Assembly (NCBI RefSeq): GCF_003688495.1
Contig: NZ_REFH01000007.1
Coordinates: forward strand, 760,114-824,113
Direction: 5' to 3'
Length of the DNA stretch: 64,000 bases
Source: Flavobacterium weaverense
GTDB taxonomy: Bacteria > Bacteroidota > Bacteroidia > Flavobacteriales > Flavobacteriaceae
Under the pieces are notes generated by a model that was not told where the DNA came from, searched no databases, and saw only the letters and a list, made by a program, of their open reading frames with translations. This document shows, one piece after another, positions 16,309 to 25,861 of the stretch. Position numbers and translations under genes: made by a program. Each line of letters opens with the position of its first letter. Positions within the stretch are counted from its first letter, which is position 1.

Positions 16309-18693
16309 TCTCAACGGTTTCCCTTTAGTCAACATAAATTGTATTCTCTCTAACGTTTTTCTTTCTGTACAAAGTGATAAGAAAGCTTCGCGTTCTAGAT
16401 CTAATAAATATTGCTCCGTTACTAATGTTGGTTCAGATAAATCTCCACCAGCCATAACGTATGCTAATTTGTTGGCTATTTTTTTGTCGTGTTCAGAGAT
16501 GTATTTTCCAGCTTCCATTTGGTCTGTTCCCACTAAGAACATTCCTAATGCTTGCTTTCCTAAAACTTTTACATCACTTCTTCGTATTGGTTGTGTATAA
16601 CCAGCTTCAGCCATAATTAAAGCATGCTTTTTAGCCTCTGCAATTTGGCGATCCTTATTCACAACAATAATGTCTTTTCCATGTTGTAAAAGTCCAGTAT
16701 CAAAAGCCTCGTAACCAGAAGTCGACACTTTTGCCATAGCAATTGTCAAGAAATATTCTTGCAATACATTAAGCTCAACATCATTTTTATGGAATAAATC
16801 AGAAGCTCTTAAAGCTAATTCTTTAGATCCACCACCGCCAGGAATTACTCCAACACCAAACTCTACTAATCCCATGTATGTTTCTGCTGCCGCAACTACT
16901 TTGTCAGCGTGTAAACTCATTTCGCATCCACCTCCAAAAGTCATTCCGTGTGGCGCAACTACAACTGGGATTCCAGAATAACGAACGCGCATCATCGTGT
17001 CTTGAAACATTTTGATGGCCATGTTTAATTCGTCATATTCTTGTTCCACCGCCATCATAAATATCATTCCGATATTAGCACCTACAGAGAAATTTGCTGC
17101 TTGATTACCAATAACTAATCCTTGATATTCTTTCTCAGATAAATCAATCGCTTTATTGATAGCTGTTAAAACATCGCCACCAATAGTATTCATTTTAGAT
17201 TGGAATTCTAAGTTCAAAATTCCATCTCCTAAATCTTGTATAATTGCACCGCTATTGCTCCAAACCTTTTTGCTTTCGCGAATATTGTTCAGTATAATAA
17301 ATGAATCTTGTCCAGGAACTTTAGTCTGTGCTTTAGTCGGAATATTGTAGAAATAAGTAGCTCCTTCTTTAATAGTATAAAAACTTTTACTTCCAGACGC
17401 TAACATTTCTGTTACCCAAGCAGCAGGCTCTAGACCTTCCGCTTTCATAATTTCAATTCCTTTTTCAACACCAATAGCATCCCAAATTTCGAATGGACCA
17501 TTTTCCCATCCAAAACCAGCTTTCATGGCATCATCAATCTTGTATAATTCATCTGAAATTTCAGGAATTCTGTTTGAAACATAAGCAAACATTCCAGAAA
17601 AACTTTTTCTATAAAATTCTCCCGCTTTATCTTTTCCCTTTACTAAAACTTTAAAACGATCGATAGGCTTATCAATTGTTTTTGTAAGTTCTAAAGTTCC
17701 AAATGAAGCTTTCTTAGCTGAACGATATTCTAAAGTATCTAAATCTAAAGTCAGAATCTCTTTTCCTTCTTTTTTGTAAAAACCTTGACCTGTTTTACTT
17801 CCTAACCATTTATTTTCCATCATTTTATTGACAAATTCCGGAAGTTTGAACAATTCATGTTGCTCATCGTTTGGACAGTTTTCATAAATACCATTAGCAA
17901 CATGCACTAAGGTATCTAAACCAACAACATCAACGGTACGGAAAGTAGCTGATTTTGGACGACCAATAACTGGACCGGTCAACTTATCAACTTCTTCAAT
18001 CGTTAATCCCATTTCTTTTACCAAATGAAATAAACTCTGAATTCCATAAATACCAATTCTGTTTCCTATAAAAGCAGGAGTATCCTTAGCAACAACAGAA
18101 GTTTTTCCTAAGAATTTCTCGCCATATATAGTAAGGAAGTCCAACACTTCAGTTGAAGTTTGTGGACCAGGAATGATTTCGAATAATTTTAGATAACGAG
18201 CAGGGTTAAAAAAGTGTGTTCCGCAGAAGTGTTTTTGGAAATCTTCGCTTCGACCTTCACTCATAAAATGAATTGGAATCCCCGAAGTATTTGAAGTTAC
18301 TAAAGTACCTGGTTTTCTAAATTTTTCAATTTGCTCAAATACCATTTTCTTGATGTCTAAACGCTCTACGACAACTTCGATAATCCAATCTACGTTAGCG
18401 ATTTTTGACATATCATCCGTGGTATTTCCAGTAGTAATTCTAGAAGCAAACTTCTGACTGTAAATAGGAGAGGGCTTTGACTTTAATGAAGTTGCTAAAT
18501 GCTCGTTCACTAAACGGTTTCTTACAATTTTACTTTCTAAAGTTAGTCCTTTTTTAGCTTCTGCCTCAGTTAGTTCTCTAGGGATAATATCTAGAAGTAA
18601 GACTTCGACCCCAATGTTTGCAAAATGACAAGCAATTCCTGAACCCATTATTCCGGATCCTATTACTGCGACTTTTTTAATTGTGCGTTTCAT
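16303..18693 (-). CDS. fadN: 3-hydroxyacyl-CoA dehydrogenase / enoyl-CoA hydratase (FadN type)
   Basis: Bifunctional beta-oxidation enzyme covering steps 2 and 3. In its 796 residues the NAD-dependent hydroxyacyl-CoA dehydrogenase comes first (VAVIGSGIMGSGIACHFANI at residues 8-27, then DTPAFIGNRIGIY), with the crotonase-type hydratase behind it (GMTFGGGCEMSLHADKV, GVIPGGGGSKEL). That order is the FadN arrangement of Bacillus, the reverse of E. coli FadB. It heads the fadN-fadA-fadE run and starts 58 bases after the MarR gene's stop codon, so it is probably in the MarR-controlled transcript. Confidence 0.94.
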   Translation of the reverse strand: MKRTIKKVAVIGSGIMGSGIACHFANIGVEVLLLDIIPRELTEAEAKKGLTLESKIVRNRLVNEHLATSLKSKPSPIYSQKFASRITTGNTTDDMSKIANVDWIIEVVVERLDIKKMVFEQIEKFRKPGTLVTSNTSGIPIHFMSEGRSEDFQKHFCGTHFFNPARYLKLFEIIPGPQTSTEVLDFLTIYGEKFLGKTSVVAKDTPAFIGNRIGIYGIQSLFHLVKEMGLTIEEVDKLTGPVIGRPKSATFRTVDVVGLDTLVHVANGIYENCPNDEQHELFKLPEFVNKMMENKWLGSKTGQGFYKKEGKEILTLDLDTLEYRSAKKASFGTLELTKTIDKPIDRFKVLVKGKDKAGEFYRKSFSGMFAYVSNRIPEISDELYKIDDAMKAGFGWENGPFEIWDAIGVEKGIEIMKAEGLEPAAWVTEMLASGSKSFYTIKEGATYFYNIPTKAQTKVPGQDSFIILNNIRESKKVWSNSGAIIQDLGDGILNLEFQSKMNTIGGDVLTAINKAIDLSEKEYQGLVIGNQAANFSVGANIGMIFMMAVEQEYDELNMAIKMFQDTMMRVRYSGIPVVVAPHGMTFGGGCEMSLHADKVVAAAETYMGLVEFGVGVIPGGGGSKELALRASDLFHKNDVELNVLQEYFLTIAMAKVSTSGYEAFDTGLLQHGKDIIVVNKDRQIAEAKKHALIMAEAGYTQPIRRSDVKVLGKQALGMFLVGTDQMEAGKYISEHDKKIANKLAYVMAGGDLSEPTLVTEQYLLDLEREAFLSLCTERKTLERIQFMLTKGKPLRN

Positions 18694-18750
18694 ATATAAT
18701 TACTATTTATTTTATTAGAGTATAATATTTTCAGCGTCTTTCTTACTGAA

Positions 18751-19236
18751 TTATTCTTTTTCAGTATGCTCTGAAAGCTCTGTCATATCAATGACGTTCG
18801 CGTGATTAAATATGTTTTTATCTTGAATTAATTCGTTGATTGTTTCTGCAACCTCAATAAAATGCTGCAATTTCTCTTCAGAAATAGTTTGCTTAACACT
18901 TTCATTAAATTTCAAAACGGTATTTTTTGATAATTCTCTTTTTTCTTTACCAAATTCAGTAAGGTAAATAAGCACGCCTCGGCCATCTTCTGGATTTTTC
19001 TTTCGGATAATTAATCCTTTCTCTTCCATTGATTTCAAGGTTCTGGTTAGGCTAGTCGCTTCCATTCCCATTTTTGGACCTAAAGAAGTAGAAGGAGTTC
19101 CTTTATCTTTATCAATGCTCAATAAAGCAAATCCTGTTGACATAGTAGCACCATATTTAGAGGCTTCCTCGTTATACATTCGGGAAACGGCCTGCCAAGT
19201 GGCACGTAAGATATAATCTATCGTTTTGTCTTTCAT
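18751..19236 (-). CDS. MarR-family regulator, probable repressor of the fad operon
   Basis: A 161-residue MarR winged-helix protein: MSTGFALLSIDKDKG, GMEATSLTRTLKSMEEKGLI (recognition helix) and RKKNPEDGRGVLIYLTEFGK (wing). These dimers usually repress nearby genes and release DNA on binding a small ligand; a fatty acyl-CoA is a plausible ligand here (inference from context). It is the first gene of the fad transcript. A perfect 12-bp palindrome lies 39 bases upstream of its start and beside a predicted -7 element, suggesting autoregulation. Confidence 0.92.
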   Translation of the reverse strand: MKDKTIDYILRATWQAVSRMYNEEASKYGATMSTGFALLSIDKDKGTPSTSLGPKMGMEATSLTRTLKSMEEKGLIIRKKNPEDGRGVLIYLTEFGKEKRELSKNTVLKFNESVKQTISEEKLQHFIEVAETINELIQDKNIFNHANVIDMTELSEHTEKE

Positions 19237-19255
19237 ATTTTTGCTATAGCGATTT

Positions 19256-19286
19256 CAAATATAATAAAAAATACTATGCATGCATA
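19256..19286 (-). promoter_or_regulatory. Putative MarR operator and -7 element of the fad operon
   Basis: In the minus sense a -7 element TATATTTG (19256-19263) is preceded by the perfect palindrome TATGCATGCATA (19275-19286), placed where the -33 contact would be; no good TTG box is seen at the right distance. A bound repressor there would block transcription. Operator function is inferred. Confidence 0.5.
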
Positions 19287-19324
19287 ATATATTCAACTAT
19301 TTTTTTGTTAAAAAGTAATAAATA

Positions 19325-19355
19325 TAAAAAAACTCCTCTGATTTAGAGGAGTTTT
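19325..19355 (-). terminator. Rho-independent terminator after the acyl-CoA ligase gene
   Basis: Perfect 11-bp stem (AAAACTCCTCT at 19329-19339, complement at 19345-19355), 5-base loop, T run in the minus sense. It separates the ligase transcript from the MarR-fad operon. Confidence 0.85.
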
Positions 19356-19424
19356 GGAGTGAAAAAGTATTCTATAGTTTTTCAACTAATAAGTAATTAT
19401 ACATAAAAAAATTGCAGCTAGCTT

Positions 19425-21200
19425 CTAGCTATAGATTTTATCAAATAATACTTTGTATTTTTCCATAATTGGTTTTCTTCTTAATTTTAACGTTGGAGTC
19501 ATTTCTCCACCTTCAATTGACCAAACTTCAGCTGTGAGTTCAAAACGTTTGATTTGTTCCCAATGACCAAATTTTTCGTTGTATAAGTTTATTTCTTCTT
19601 GAATACGGTCAATCACTTTCACGTTTGAAATAATATCCTCGTTAGAAGTGCCAATATTTACTTTATGAATTTTTGCCCATTCTTTAATGAAATCAAAACT
19701 TGGTTGGATAAAGGCAGCAGGCATTTTTTGTCCGTCACCTATTACCATGATTTGATCAATAAAACGAGATTGTTTCATTGTATTTTCAATAATCTGGGGC
19801 GCAATATATTTACCACCAGACGTTTTAAACATTTCCTTTTTACGATCTGTTATTTTTAAGAATCCATCACTATCGATTTCTCCAATGTCGCCTGTATGGA
19901 AGTATCCATCAGTTACTGCTTCACTAGTTAGCTTTTCGTCTTTGTAGTAACCCAGCATAACATTAGGTCCTTTACAAAGAATTTCCCCATCCTCAGCAAT
20001 CTTCACTGAGACGTTATCAATAACTTTACCCACAGTTCCGACTCTGAATCCTTTATTTCTCATGTCGTTGACAGAGATTACAGGAGAAGTCTCCGTTAAA
20101 CCATAACCTTCCATTACAGGAATTTCGGCTGCTGCAAAAATTCTAGCTAAACGAGGTTGTAATGCGGCGCTACCGGAAACCATTAAATCTAGGTTTCCAC
20201 CCAAACCTTCTTTCCATTTACTGAAAATTAATTTTCTCGCAATGTTTAATTGGAATTCATACCATGATCCATTCGCTCCATAAGGTTCGTATTTCAATCC
20301 TAGATCGATAGCCCAAAAGAAAAGACTTTTTTTAATTCCTGTCAGCTCTGTTCCTTTAGCATATATTTTATCGTATACTTTTTCCAGAAGTCTTGGAACC
20401 GCCGTCATAACGGTTGGCTTAACCTCTTTTAAGTTATCACTGATTTTATCGATTGCTTCTCCAAAATAAACTGATACACCATAATACTGGTACAAGTATA
20501 AGATCATTCTTTCGAAAATATGGCAAATGGGAAGAAAACTCAACGCACGACTTGCTCCAGCTTCAAATGGAATTCTAGGAGCACTATTAATAACATCAGA
20601 TACAATATTGTCATGCGACAACATCACACCTTTTGGTCGTCCAGTAGTTCCTGAAGTGTATATAATTGTTGCCAAATCATGTGGATCAACACTATCTTTT
20701 ATTGTTTCTACCTCTTGCTGGTTTGCTTGGTCTTCGCCACTAATTAGTAATTCATTCCAGTTTTTGCAACCTTCAATCGTGTTGAATGAGTACACTTCTT
20801 TTAGATGAGGTACTTTATCTTTAATTAGGTTTACTTTTCTGAGCACCTCTTCATCAGAAACGAAACAATATTTTGCTTCAGAATGATTTAGGATATATTC
20901 ATAATCATCTTCTGAAATGGTAGGATAAATTGGTACTGTTTGAGCAGCAATTTGTAAAACACCAATATCCATAATGTGCCATTCCGTTCGATTATTAGTA
21001 GAAATAATAGCGACTTTATCATTTTTTTGAACTCCCATACGCAATAATGCACGAGAAATCTTATTTGCTTTCGCTATATATTCTTGGGTAGAAGTTTTCT
21101 CCCAAACACCGTTAATTTTAGTCACCAATGCATCAGAAATATTATTATATTTCTCTTGTTGATAGTACGGAAAATCGAAAAGTCTAGTTACTGAAATCAT
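19425..21200 (-). CDS. fadD: Long-chain fatty acid--CoA ligase (AMP-binding)
   Basis: Activates free fatty acids to acyl-CoA with ATP, feeding the beta-oxidation genes downstream. The 591-residue protein has the adenylate-forming signature: P-loop TIIYTSGTTGRPKGVMLSHD, GYGLTETSPV, the YFHTGDIGEID hinge region and the C-terminal lysine region (GEMTPTLKLRRK). Length and motifs fit the long-chain acyl-CoA synthetase class. It has its own terminator, so it is transcribed separately from the MarR-fad operon, though joint regulation is likely. Confidence 0.94.
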   Translation of the reverse strand: MISVTRLFDFPYYQQEKYNNISDALVTKINGVWEKTSTQEYIAKANKISRALLRMGVQKNDKVAIISTNNRTEWHIMDIGVLQIAAQTVPIYPTISEDDYEYILNHSEAKYCFVSDEEVLRKVNLIKDKVPHLKEVYSFNTIEGCKNWNELLISGEDQANQQEVETIKDSVDPHDLATIIYTSGTTGRPKGVMLSHDNIVSDVINSAPRIPFEAGASRALSFLPICHIFERMILYLYQYYGVSVYFGEAIDKISDNLKEVKPTVMTAVPRLLEKVYDKIYAKGTELTGIKKSLFFWAIDLGLKYEPYGANGSWYEFQLNIARKLIFSKWKEGLGGNLDLMVSGSAALQPRLARIFAAAEIPVMEGYGLTETSPVISVNDMRNKGFRVGTVGKVIDNVSVKIAEDGEILCKGPNVMLGYYKDEKLTSEAVTDGYFHTGDIGEIDSDGFLKITDRKKEMFKTSGGKYIAPQIIENTMKQSRFIDQIMVIGDGQKMPAAFIQPSFDFIKEWAKIHKVNIGTSNEDIISNVKVIDRIQEEINLYNEKFGHWEQIKRFELTAEVWSIEGGEMTPTLKLRRKPIMEKYKVLFDKIYS

Positions 21201-21569
21201 TATAAAAAGATTGAATTTTTATGCAAATTAATTAAAATTTAATAATAACGATTACTTTTTTAGAATTAAATAGTAAATTTTAAAAGTTCTACAATTTGAT
21301 TGCGAAATCGTTTTCTTTTATTGCATTTTAAGAATTTGATTTTAAAACAATTACTATTATTAGTTCAGAGACATTTTGGAAAGAAGTTTAACTGCAAGTA
21401 TTTAAAATGAAATAAGATTACTATTTTGCTGTTGCATTAGTTGGTGAAATATTAGAAAAATAATATTTAATAATTATTAAAAGTTTGTCATTTCTTATCA
21501 GCTAAATTATGAAAATCACTGATTATTCTCATTTTTTTTAAATTAGTAGGCACGCATAGTATATTTCGT

Positions 21570-21577
21570 TATATTTG
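21570..21577 (+). promoter_or_regulatory. -7 element for the nitronate monooxygenase gene
   Basis: TATATTTG at 21570-21577 fits TAnnTTTG; no convincing TTG box upstream. It includes a TTG that could be mistaken for a start codon, and it implies transcription from about 21583 with a leader of some 15 bases before the ATG at 21599. The remaining gap from 21201 holds nothing else I can identify. Confidence 0.5.
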
Positions 21578-21598
21578 TTTTTACTAAATATCTCACTG

Positions 21599-22549
21599 AT
21601 GATTAAGCCCACTTTAACTTCTCTTTTAAAAATCAATAAACCTTTAATAATAGCTCCAATGTTTTTAGTTTCAAATACTAAAATGGTGATTGAGGGAATG
21701 AAAGCGGGTGTTGCTGGTTGTATTCCAGCTTTAAACTACAGGACATTAGACGAGCTTCGCGCTTCTATAATTGAGCTTCGATCTGCTAAAGTTCCGGGGG
21801 GAAGTTTTGGTTATAACTTAATTGTCAATAAATCTAATATAAAGTACAAAGATCAATTAGCTGTTTTATGTGAGGAAAAAGTAGATTTTATTATTACATC
21901 TTTAGGTTCGCCGGAAGAGACAATTAGAATGGCACATAAAGTTGGAATTAAAGTTTTTTGTGATGTTACTGATTTGGCTTTCGCCAAAAAAGTAGAGACT
22001 TTAGGAGCCGATGCTCTTATTGCGGTCAATAACTTGGCAGGTGGGCATAGAGGAAATCATACGCCTGAAGATTTAATTAGAGAGTTGGATTCAAAAACAA
22101 CATTACCTGTAATTTCTGCAGGTGGAGTAAGTAAGAAAGTGGATTTAGATACAATGATGGCTTACGGCGCAGTGGGTGTTTCTGTGGGAAGTCCGTTTAT
22201 TGCATCCTTGGAATCTGGAGTTTCTGAAGAATATAAGCAAGCCTGCGTAGACTATGGAGCGAAGGATATAGTTCTTACAGAGAAAATATCGGGAACACCT
22301 TGTACCGTAATTAATACTCCGTATGTTCAAAAAGTAGGTACGAAACAATCATGGATTGAAAGCACCTTAAGTAAAAATAAAACCTTAAAAAAATGGGTTA
22401 AGATGATCCGTTATTTACTGGGTTCAAATGCTGTTACTAAAGCCGCAACTGAAGTAACTTACAAAACAGTGTGGGTTGCAGGACCAACGATTGAAAACAC
22501 TACTGCAATTCGCCCTGTTGCTGATATTGTAGATACTATTACAAAATAA
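21599..22549 (+). CDS. Nitronate monooxygenase / 2-nitropropane dioxygenase family
   Basis: FMN-dependent TIM-barrel enzyme of the nitronate monooxygenase family, which detoxifies alkyl nitronates such as propionate 3-nitronate. The protein (316 residues from this start) begins IKPTLTSLLKINKPLIIAPM, has the FMN-site segments NNLAGGHRGNHTPEDL and PVISAGGVSK, and AYGAVGVSVGSPFIA near the phosphate-binding end. The AGGHRG motif with its catalytic histidine is intact. I start at the ATG at 21599; an upstream TTG at 21575 lies inside the promoter. Some members act on other substrates, so the exact reaction is uncertain. Confidence 0.9.
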   Translation: MIKPTLTSLLKINKPLIIAPMFLVSNTKMVIEGMKAGVAGCIPALNYRTLDELRASIIELRSAKVPGGSFGYNLIVNKSNIKYKDQLAVLCEEKVDFIITSLGSPEETIRMAHKVGIKVFCDVTDLAFAKKVETLGADALIAVNNLAGGHRGNHTPEDLIRELDSKTTLPVISAGGVSKKVDLDTMMAYGAVGVSVGSPFIASLESGVSEEYKQACVDYGAKDIVLTEKISGTPCTVINTPYVQKVGTKQSWIESTLSKNKTLKKWVKMIRYLLGSNAVTKAATEVTYKTVWVAGPTIENTTAIRPVADIVDTITK

Positions 22550-22595
22550 TTGATTAGTTCTTGTCATAGAACTAGTTTTTACAACTATAGTTTCT

Positions 22596-23600
22596 TTATT
22601 TAACTTTGTAATTATAATCTTCTTTTGTTGGATTGATTAGGAATACTTGTAATCCTGTAGCATCCTCTAATTTATTAATCAATTTTTCTCTTTCGTTTTT
22701 ATTTTCAGGAAAAGGTTTGATTGTAATGAATGCAGCAGTTCCTTGAATCAAAATATTTTTTATTTCGGGAGCATTTTTAGACTGATTTAAGACGCTTGCT
22801 GACTTTTCAAAAATAGAACTTTGAAATTGAGCACCTGAAGTGAATTTGTCATAATTCAGCGCTAAAGGAAGAATTGTGGCTGAGCCCAAAAATATTATAA
22901 AAATGGAACCGGTATAAAACCATCTTCGATTTCTTTTAGTTTTCAGACCTAAAAGGAAAAATACTAAAATTGAAGAAAAAGCGATTCCCATTAAGTTGGT
23001 GAAAAACAATAATATACTTCCGCTTGCTAGTATATAATTGCCTTGTTCAAGCATTAGACCACAAGCACAAATAGGTGGAACTAGAGCTACAGCAATCGCA
23101 ACACCTGCTAAAACAGTTGAATATTCACTACGATAATATCCATAAGATCCGCCGGCTCCAGCTAATAACGCGATTCCGAGATCTCGTAAATCAGGAGCAG
23201 TTCTAATCAATAGTTGTTCGTTAGGAGACAAGTCAGGTAGCGTAAGCCCTATCAAGTAAGAGACAATTAGCGAACCTACTATTCCTAGAAAAATTATGAG
23301 AACCATGCGAAACGATTGCTTTTTCCAACCCAAAGCAATAGCACCTCCTAAGGCGACGATTGGCTGACCAAGCGGAGCTATAATCATCGCACCAATAATG
23401 GTTGCTGAAGAGTTTTCTGAAAGTCCGAGGCAAGCTATTCCAACACTTAAAAAGAGCATCAAAGCAAACGAGCTTTGCCAGTCCTTTTTGTAGTGAAAAA
23501 AAAGTTTGTTGAAAACATATTTTCTTTCGTTAACAGCTATTTCTTGTGAGAAGAAATTTTCTTCAACGTATTTGTCACTTTCATTCGGATCAATCTTCAT
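22596..23600 (-). CDS. DUF389 domain membrane protein
   Basis: A 334-residue membrane protein of the DUF389 (TIGR00341-like) family. After a cytoplasmic N-terminus come about six hydrophobic helices with the family signature GASATIIGAMIIAPLGQPIV-like segment (here SSATIIGAMIIAPLGQPIVA) and the AGAGGSYGY turn, then a soluble C-terminal domain of about 85 residues (IKNILIQGTAAFITIKPFP) resembling a small alpha/beta fold. The function of the family is unknown. It is a single gene converging on the nitronate monooxygenase gene. Confidence 0.88.
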   Translation of the reverse strand: MKIDPNESDKYVEENFFSQEIAVNERKYVFNKLFFHYKKDWQSSFALMLFLSVGIACLGLSENSSATIIGAMIIAPLGQPIVALGGAIALGWKKQSFRMVLIIFLGIVGSLIVSYLIGLTLPDLSPNEQLLIRTAPDLRDLGIALLAGAGGSYGYYRSEYSTVLAGVAIAVALVPPICACGLMLEQGNYILASGSILLFFTNLMGIAFSSILVFFLLGLKTKRNRRWFYTGSIFIIFLGSATILPLALNYDKFTSGAQFQSSIFEKSASVLNQSKNAPEIKNILIQGTAAFITIKPFPENKNEREKLINKLEDATGLQVFLINPTKEDYNYKVK

Positions 23601-23828
23601 TTTTCGTCTTTGTTTTATAAACCTGTAATGGCATTGGAATATTGAATTGATTTTATTTTAGCAATTGCTCCTGATGGAGTAGTAATAATTATTACTTGTG
23701 TTTTTTACGAAAATATAGTAGAGAAAATAATATCTATGGTAAGAACTGAAATTTTCTATTTCTAGAAATAACAACAAATAATTTTCTAAGATCGAGAGGG
23801 AAATTAAATTATAGTCGCTCAACTACAC

Positions 23829-25583
23829 TTAATTACTTTTACCCTTCTCTAAAAATCTTCCATATTTTATATCGGTTCCATAATTTTCGACATAATTTTC
23901 ATTTTTAAAAATCACTTTTCCTCCAACTATTACTGCGGTTACAACTCCTTCGTTTCTATTTACTAACCTTTCGTAGTTATCAAATTCCGTAATGGTATCA
24001 ATTTCAACGTTTTCACTAATCGTATTAAAATGAGCTGGATTCAAAATTACTAAATCAGCAGTTTTTCCCTTTTCTAAGTTACCACAATCTAAATCAAACC
24101 AATCGCCTTGTTCTTTTGTTAACCTCCAAATGCATTTTTCCATTGTCATTATTGGAGTTCCTTTATCGATTGACTCTTGAACGATTTTAATCATTTTTAA
24201 AGGAAAATTGTAAAACGCCATATTGTTGAGGTGGGCACCTGCATCAGAAAAACTAATTAGGTTGTACTTAAAATTGTAAAGATCTTTGTATTTTTCTTTT
24301 CTATCATTTGCAATTGTTGTCGTCCATCTTATTTTTTTGTCATACAATATTATCGTGTCCAAGAATGCGTCAACAGGATGAATGTTTTTTTCTTCGGCTA
24401 TTTGGTAAAAGTTTTTACCTATTAAGCTTTGCTCTGGACAATCTAATATAACAGCTTTGCTTAAATCTTTATGCCAAACCTTTGGAGCAAACTTTTTCTT
24501 AATTTCTTTTTTAAAATTGTCTCTAAATTCCACATTAGTTATTAATTCATTTCTTTGGTCTAACTCTTTTGCGAGATTTCTAAGCGCTTCACCACTAGGA
24601 AATTCCTCAAACATCACTGAGTCGACGCCATCGTAATAAACCGTAAACGGACAAGGTGGTGACTGCATTCTGAAATCTGCATTTGCTAATATGTTTATCG
24701 ATCTCGAAGCTAAAGCAATTAAAGGATAAATGTAACGATCGCCTATCAAGTCCATCATGGCAATCATTGTTGTCTTTAGGGGTTTTCTAAAAATACCTGC
24801 ACTCGCAAGCATGTAATTTAGAGCATTGACTCTCGTAACTAGATTGGGTGCGCCTTGAAGAATAGCATCTTTTTTTCGTAGTAATTCAATTAAACTTTTT
24901 CTTTCTTTCCAAGAGGAATAGAAAGAGGGTGTTTTGTGCGACCAGTAACGATCGCCGTCCATTTTATCCCACGGATTGTCCATTGTTGACAAACCTATGA
25001 AACCTGCATCTAATGCTTCATTCAACATGTTCAGCATTGTTTGCTTTTCCTCCTCGCTAGCAGAAATTTCGTCTGATAAAGAGCGCTTAATCCCCATTGC
25101 TTTCATTCGAATATCAGAATGCCCAATAAAAGAGGCTACGTTAATTCCTAATGGCAAATTGTTTATATATGATTTCCACTCTTTTGGGTTATTCCAAGTT
25201 TTTTCTTTTTGTAATAATGGAAGCATCATTTCTCTGGGAATTGCTTCAACCCTGGTAAAGGAATCTGCTGTGTCTTCAGGACTATTAAAAACAGCAGAAA
25301 CAGAACAGCTTCCTAGAATTATTGTTGTTACTCCGTGTCGCGCTGATTCTTTTATTCCTGGTGATGCTAATAGCTCAGCATCATAATGTGTATGTGAATC
25401 TACAAAACCTGGTACAATCCATTTTCCCTCGGCATTAATTATTTCCGCACCAAAACATTCAATCGAATTTGGTTCAGCTATTTCTTGAATCCGACCTAAA
25501 TTATCAATTAATACATCTTTTTTTGACGCATTCTCATCTTTGTCTCCAGAGAAAAAGAGTCCGTTTTTGATTAGTATGCTCAT
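23829..25583 (-). CDS. N-acyl-D-amino-acid deacylase / D-aminoacylase family amidohydrolase
   Basis: A 584-residue metal-dependent amidohydrolase related to D-aminoacylases. The N-terminal beta-sandwich precedes the metal motif GFVDSHTHYDAELLA (around residue 60), then the GVTTIILGSC loop, the SFIGHSDIRMKAMG segment, and a C-terminal SFSDAGAHLNNMAFYNFPL with the expected Asp. Family members hydrolyse N-acyl-D-amino acids, but some act on other amides, so the substrate is open. There is no signal peptide, so it acts in the cytoplasm. No functionally linked neighbour is evident. Confidence 0.88.
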   Translation of the reverse strand: MSILIKNGLFFSGDKDENASKKDVLIDNLGRIQEIAEPNSIECFGAEIINAEGKWIVPGFVDSHTHYDAELLASPGIKESARHGVTTIILGSCSVSAVFNSPEDTADSFTRVEAIPREMMLPLLQKEKTWNNPKEWKSYINNLPLGINVASFIGHSDIRMKAMGIKRSLSDEISASEEEKQTMLNMLNEALDAGFIGLSTMDNPWDKMDGDRYWSHKTPSFYSSWKERKSLIELLRKKDAILQGAPNLVTRVNALNYMLASAGIFRKPLKTTMIAMMDLIGDRYIYPLIALASRSINILANADFRMQSPPCPFTVYYDGVDSVMFEEFPSGEALRNLAKELDQRNELITNVEFRDNFKKEIKKKFAPKVWHKDLSKAVILDCPEQSLIGKNFYQIAEEKNIHPVDAFLDTIILYDKKIRWTTTIANDRKEKYKDLYNFKYNLISFSDAGAHLNNMAFYNFPLKMIKIVQESIDKGTPIMTMEKCIWRLTKEQGDWFDLDCGNLEKGKTADLVILNPAHFNTISENVEIDTITEFDNYERLVNRNEGVVTAVIVGGKVIFKNENYVENYGTDIKYGRFLEKGKSN

Positions 25584-25807
25584 GATTTTTTATTTTGATT
25601 AGAAATATTGAAGTCAATTAAATTTAAAGGAAATAATATCCTCATCAATAACAAATATAAATGAAAATCAGAAATTTCTATCACAAAAAATCGGAATATT
25701 AAGACAAGATTTTTTAATTTATTTAAATTTCTTTCTTAAGTTATTGTCCCAAATTGTATGTAAAATCGAATTTTAAAGTAAATTACTTTTTAGTTTTCTT
25801 GCAAAAA

Positions 25808-25841
25808 AAAAGAGGATAACTAGCTGCAGTTATCCTCTTTT
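25808..25841 (-). terminator. Rho-independent terminator after the GlcG-like gene
   Basis: Perfect 14-bp stem (AAAAGAGGATAACT at 25808-25821 and its complement at 25828-25841), 6-base loop AGCTGC, T-rich tail in the minus sense. It lies 21 bases past the stop codon. Confidence 0.88.
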
Positions 25842-25861
25842 CCTCTTTATTTTCTCTTTTA

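Noticed and set aside
21575..21598. TTG start for the nitronate monooxygenase gene
   Set aside because: It lies within the predicted -7 promoter element; the ATG at 21599 matches the family start.
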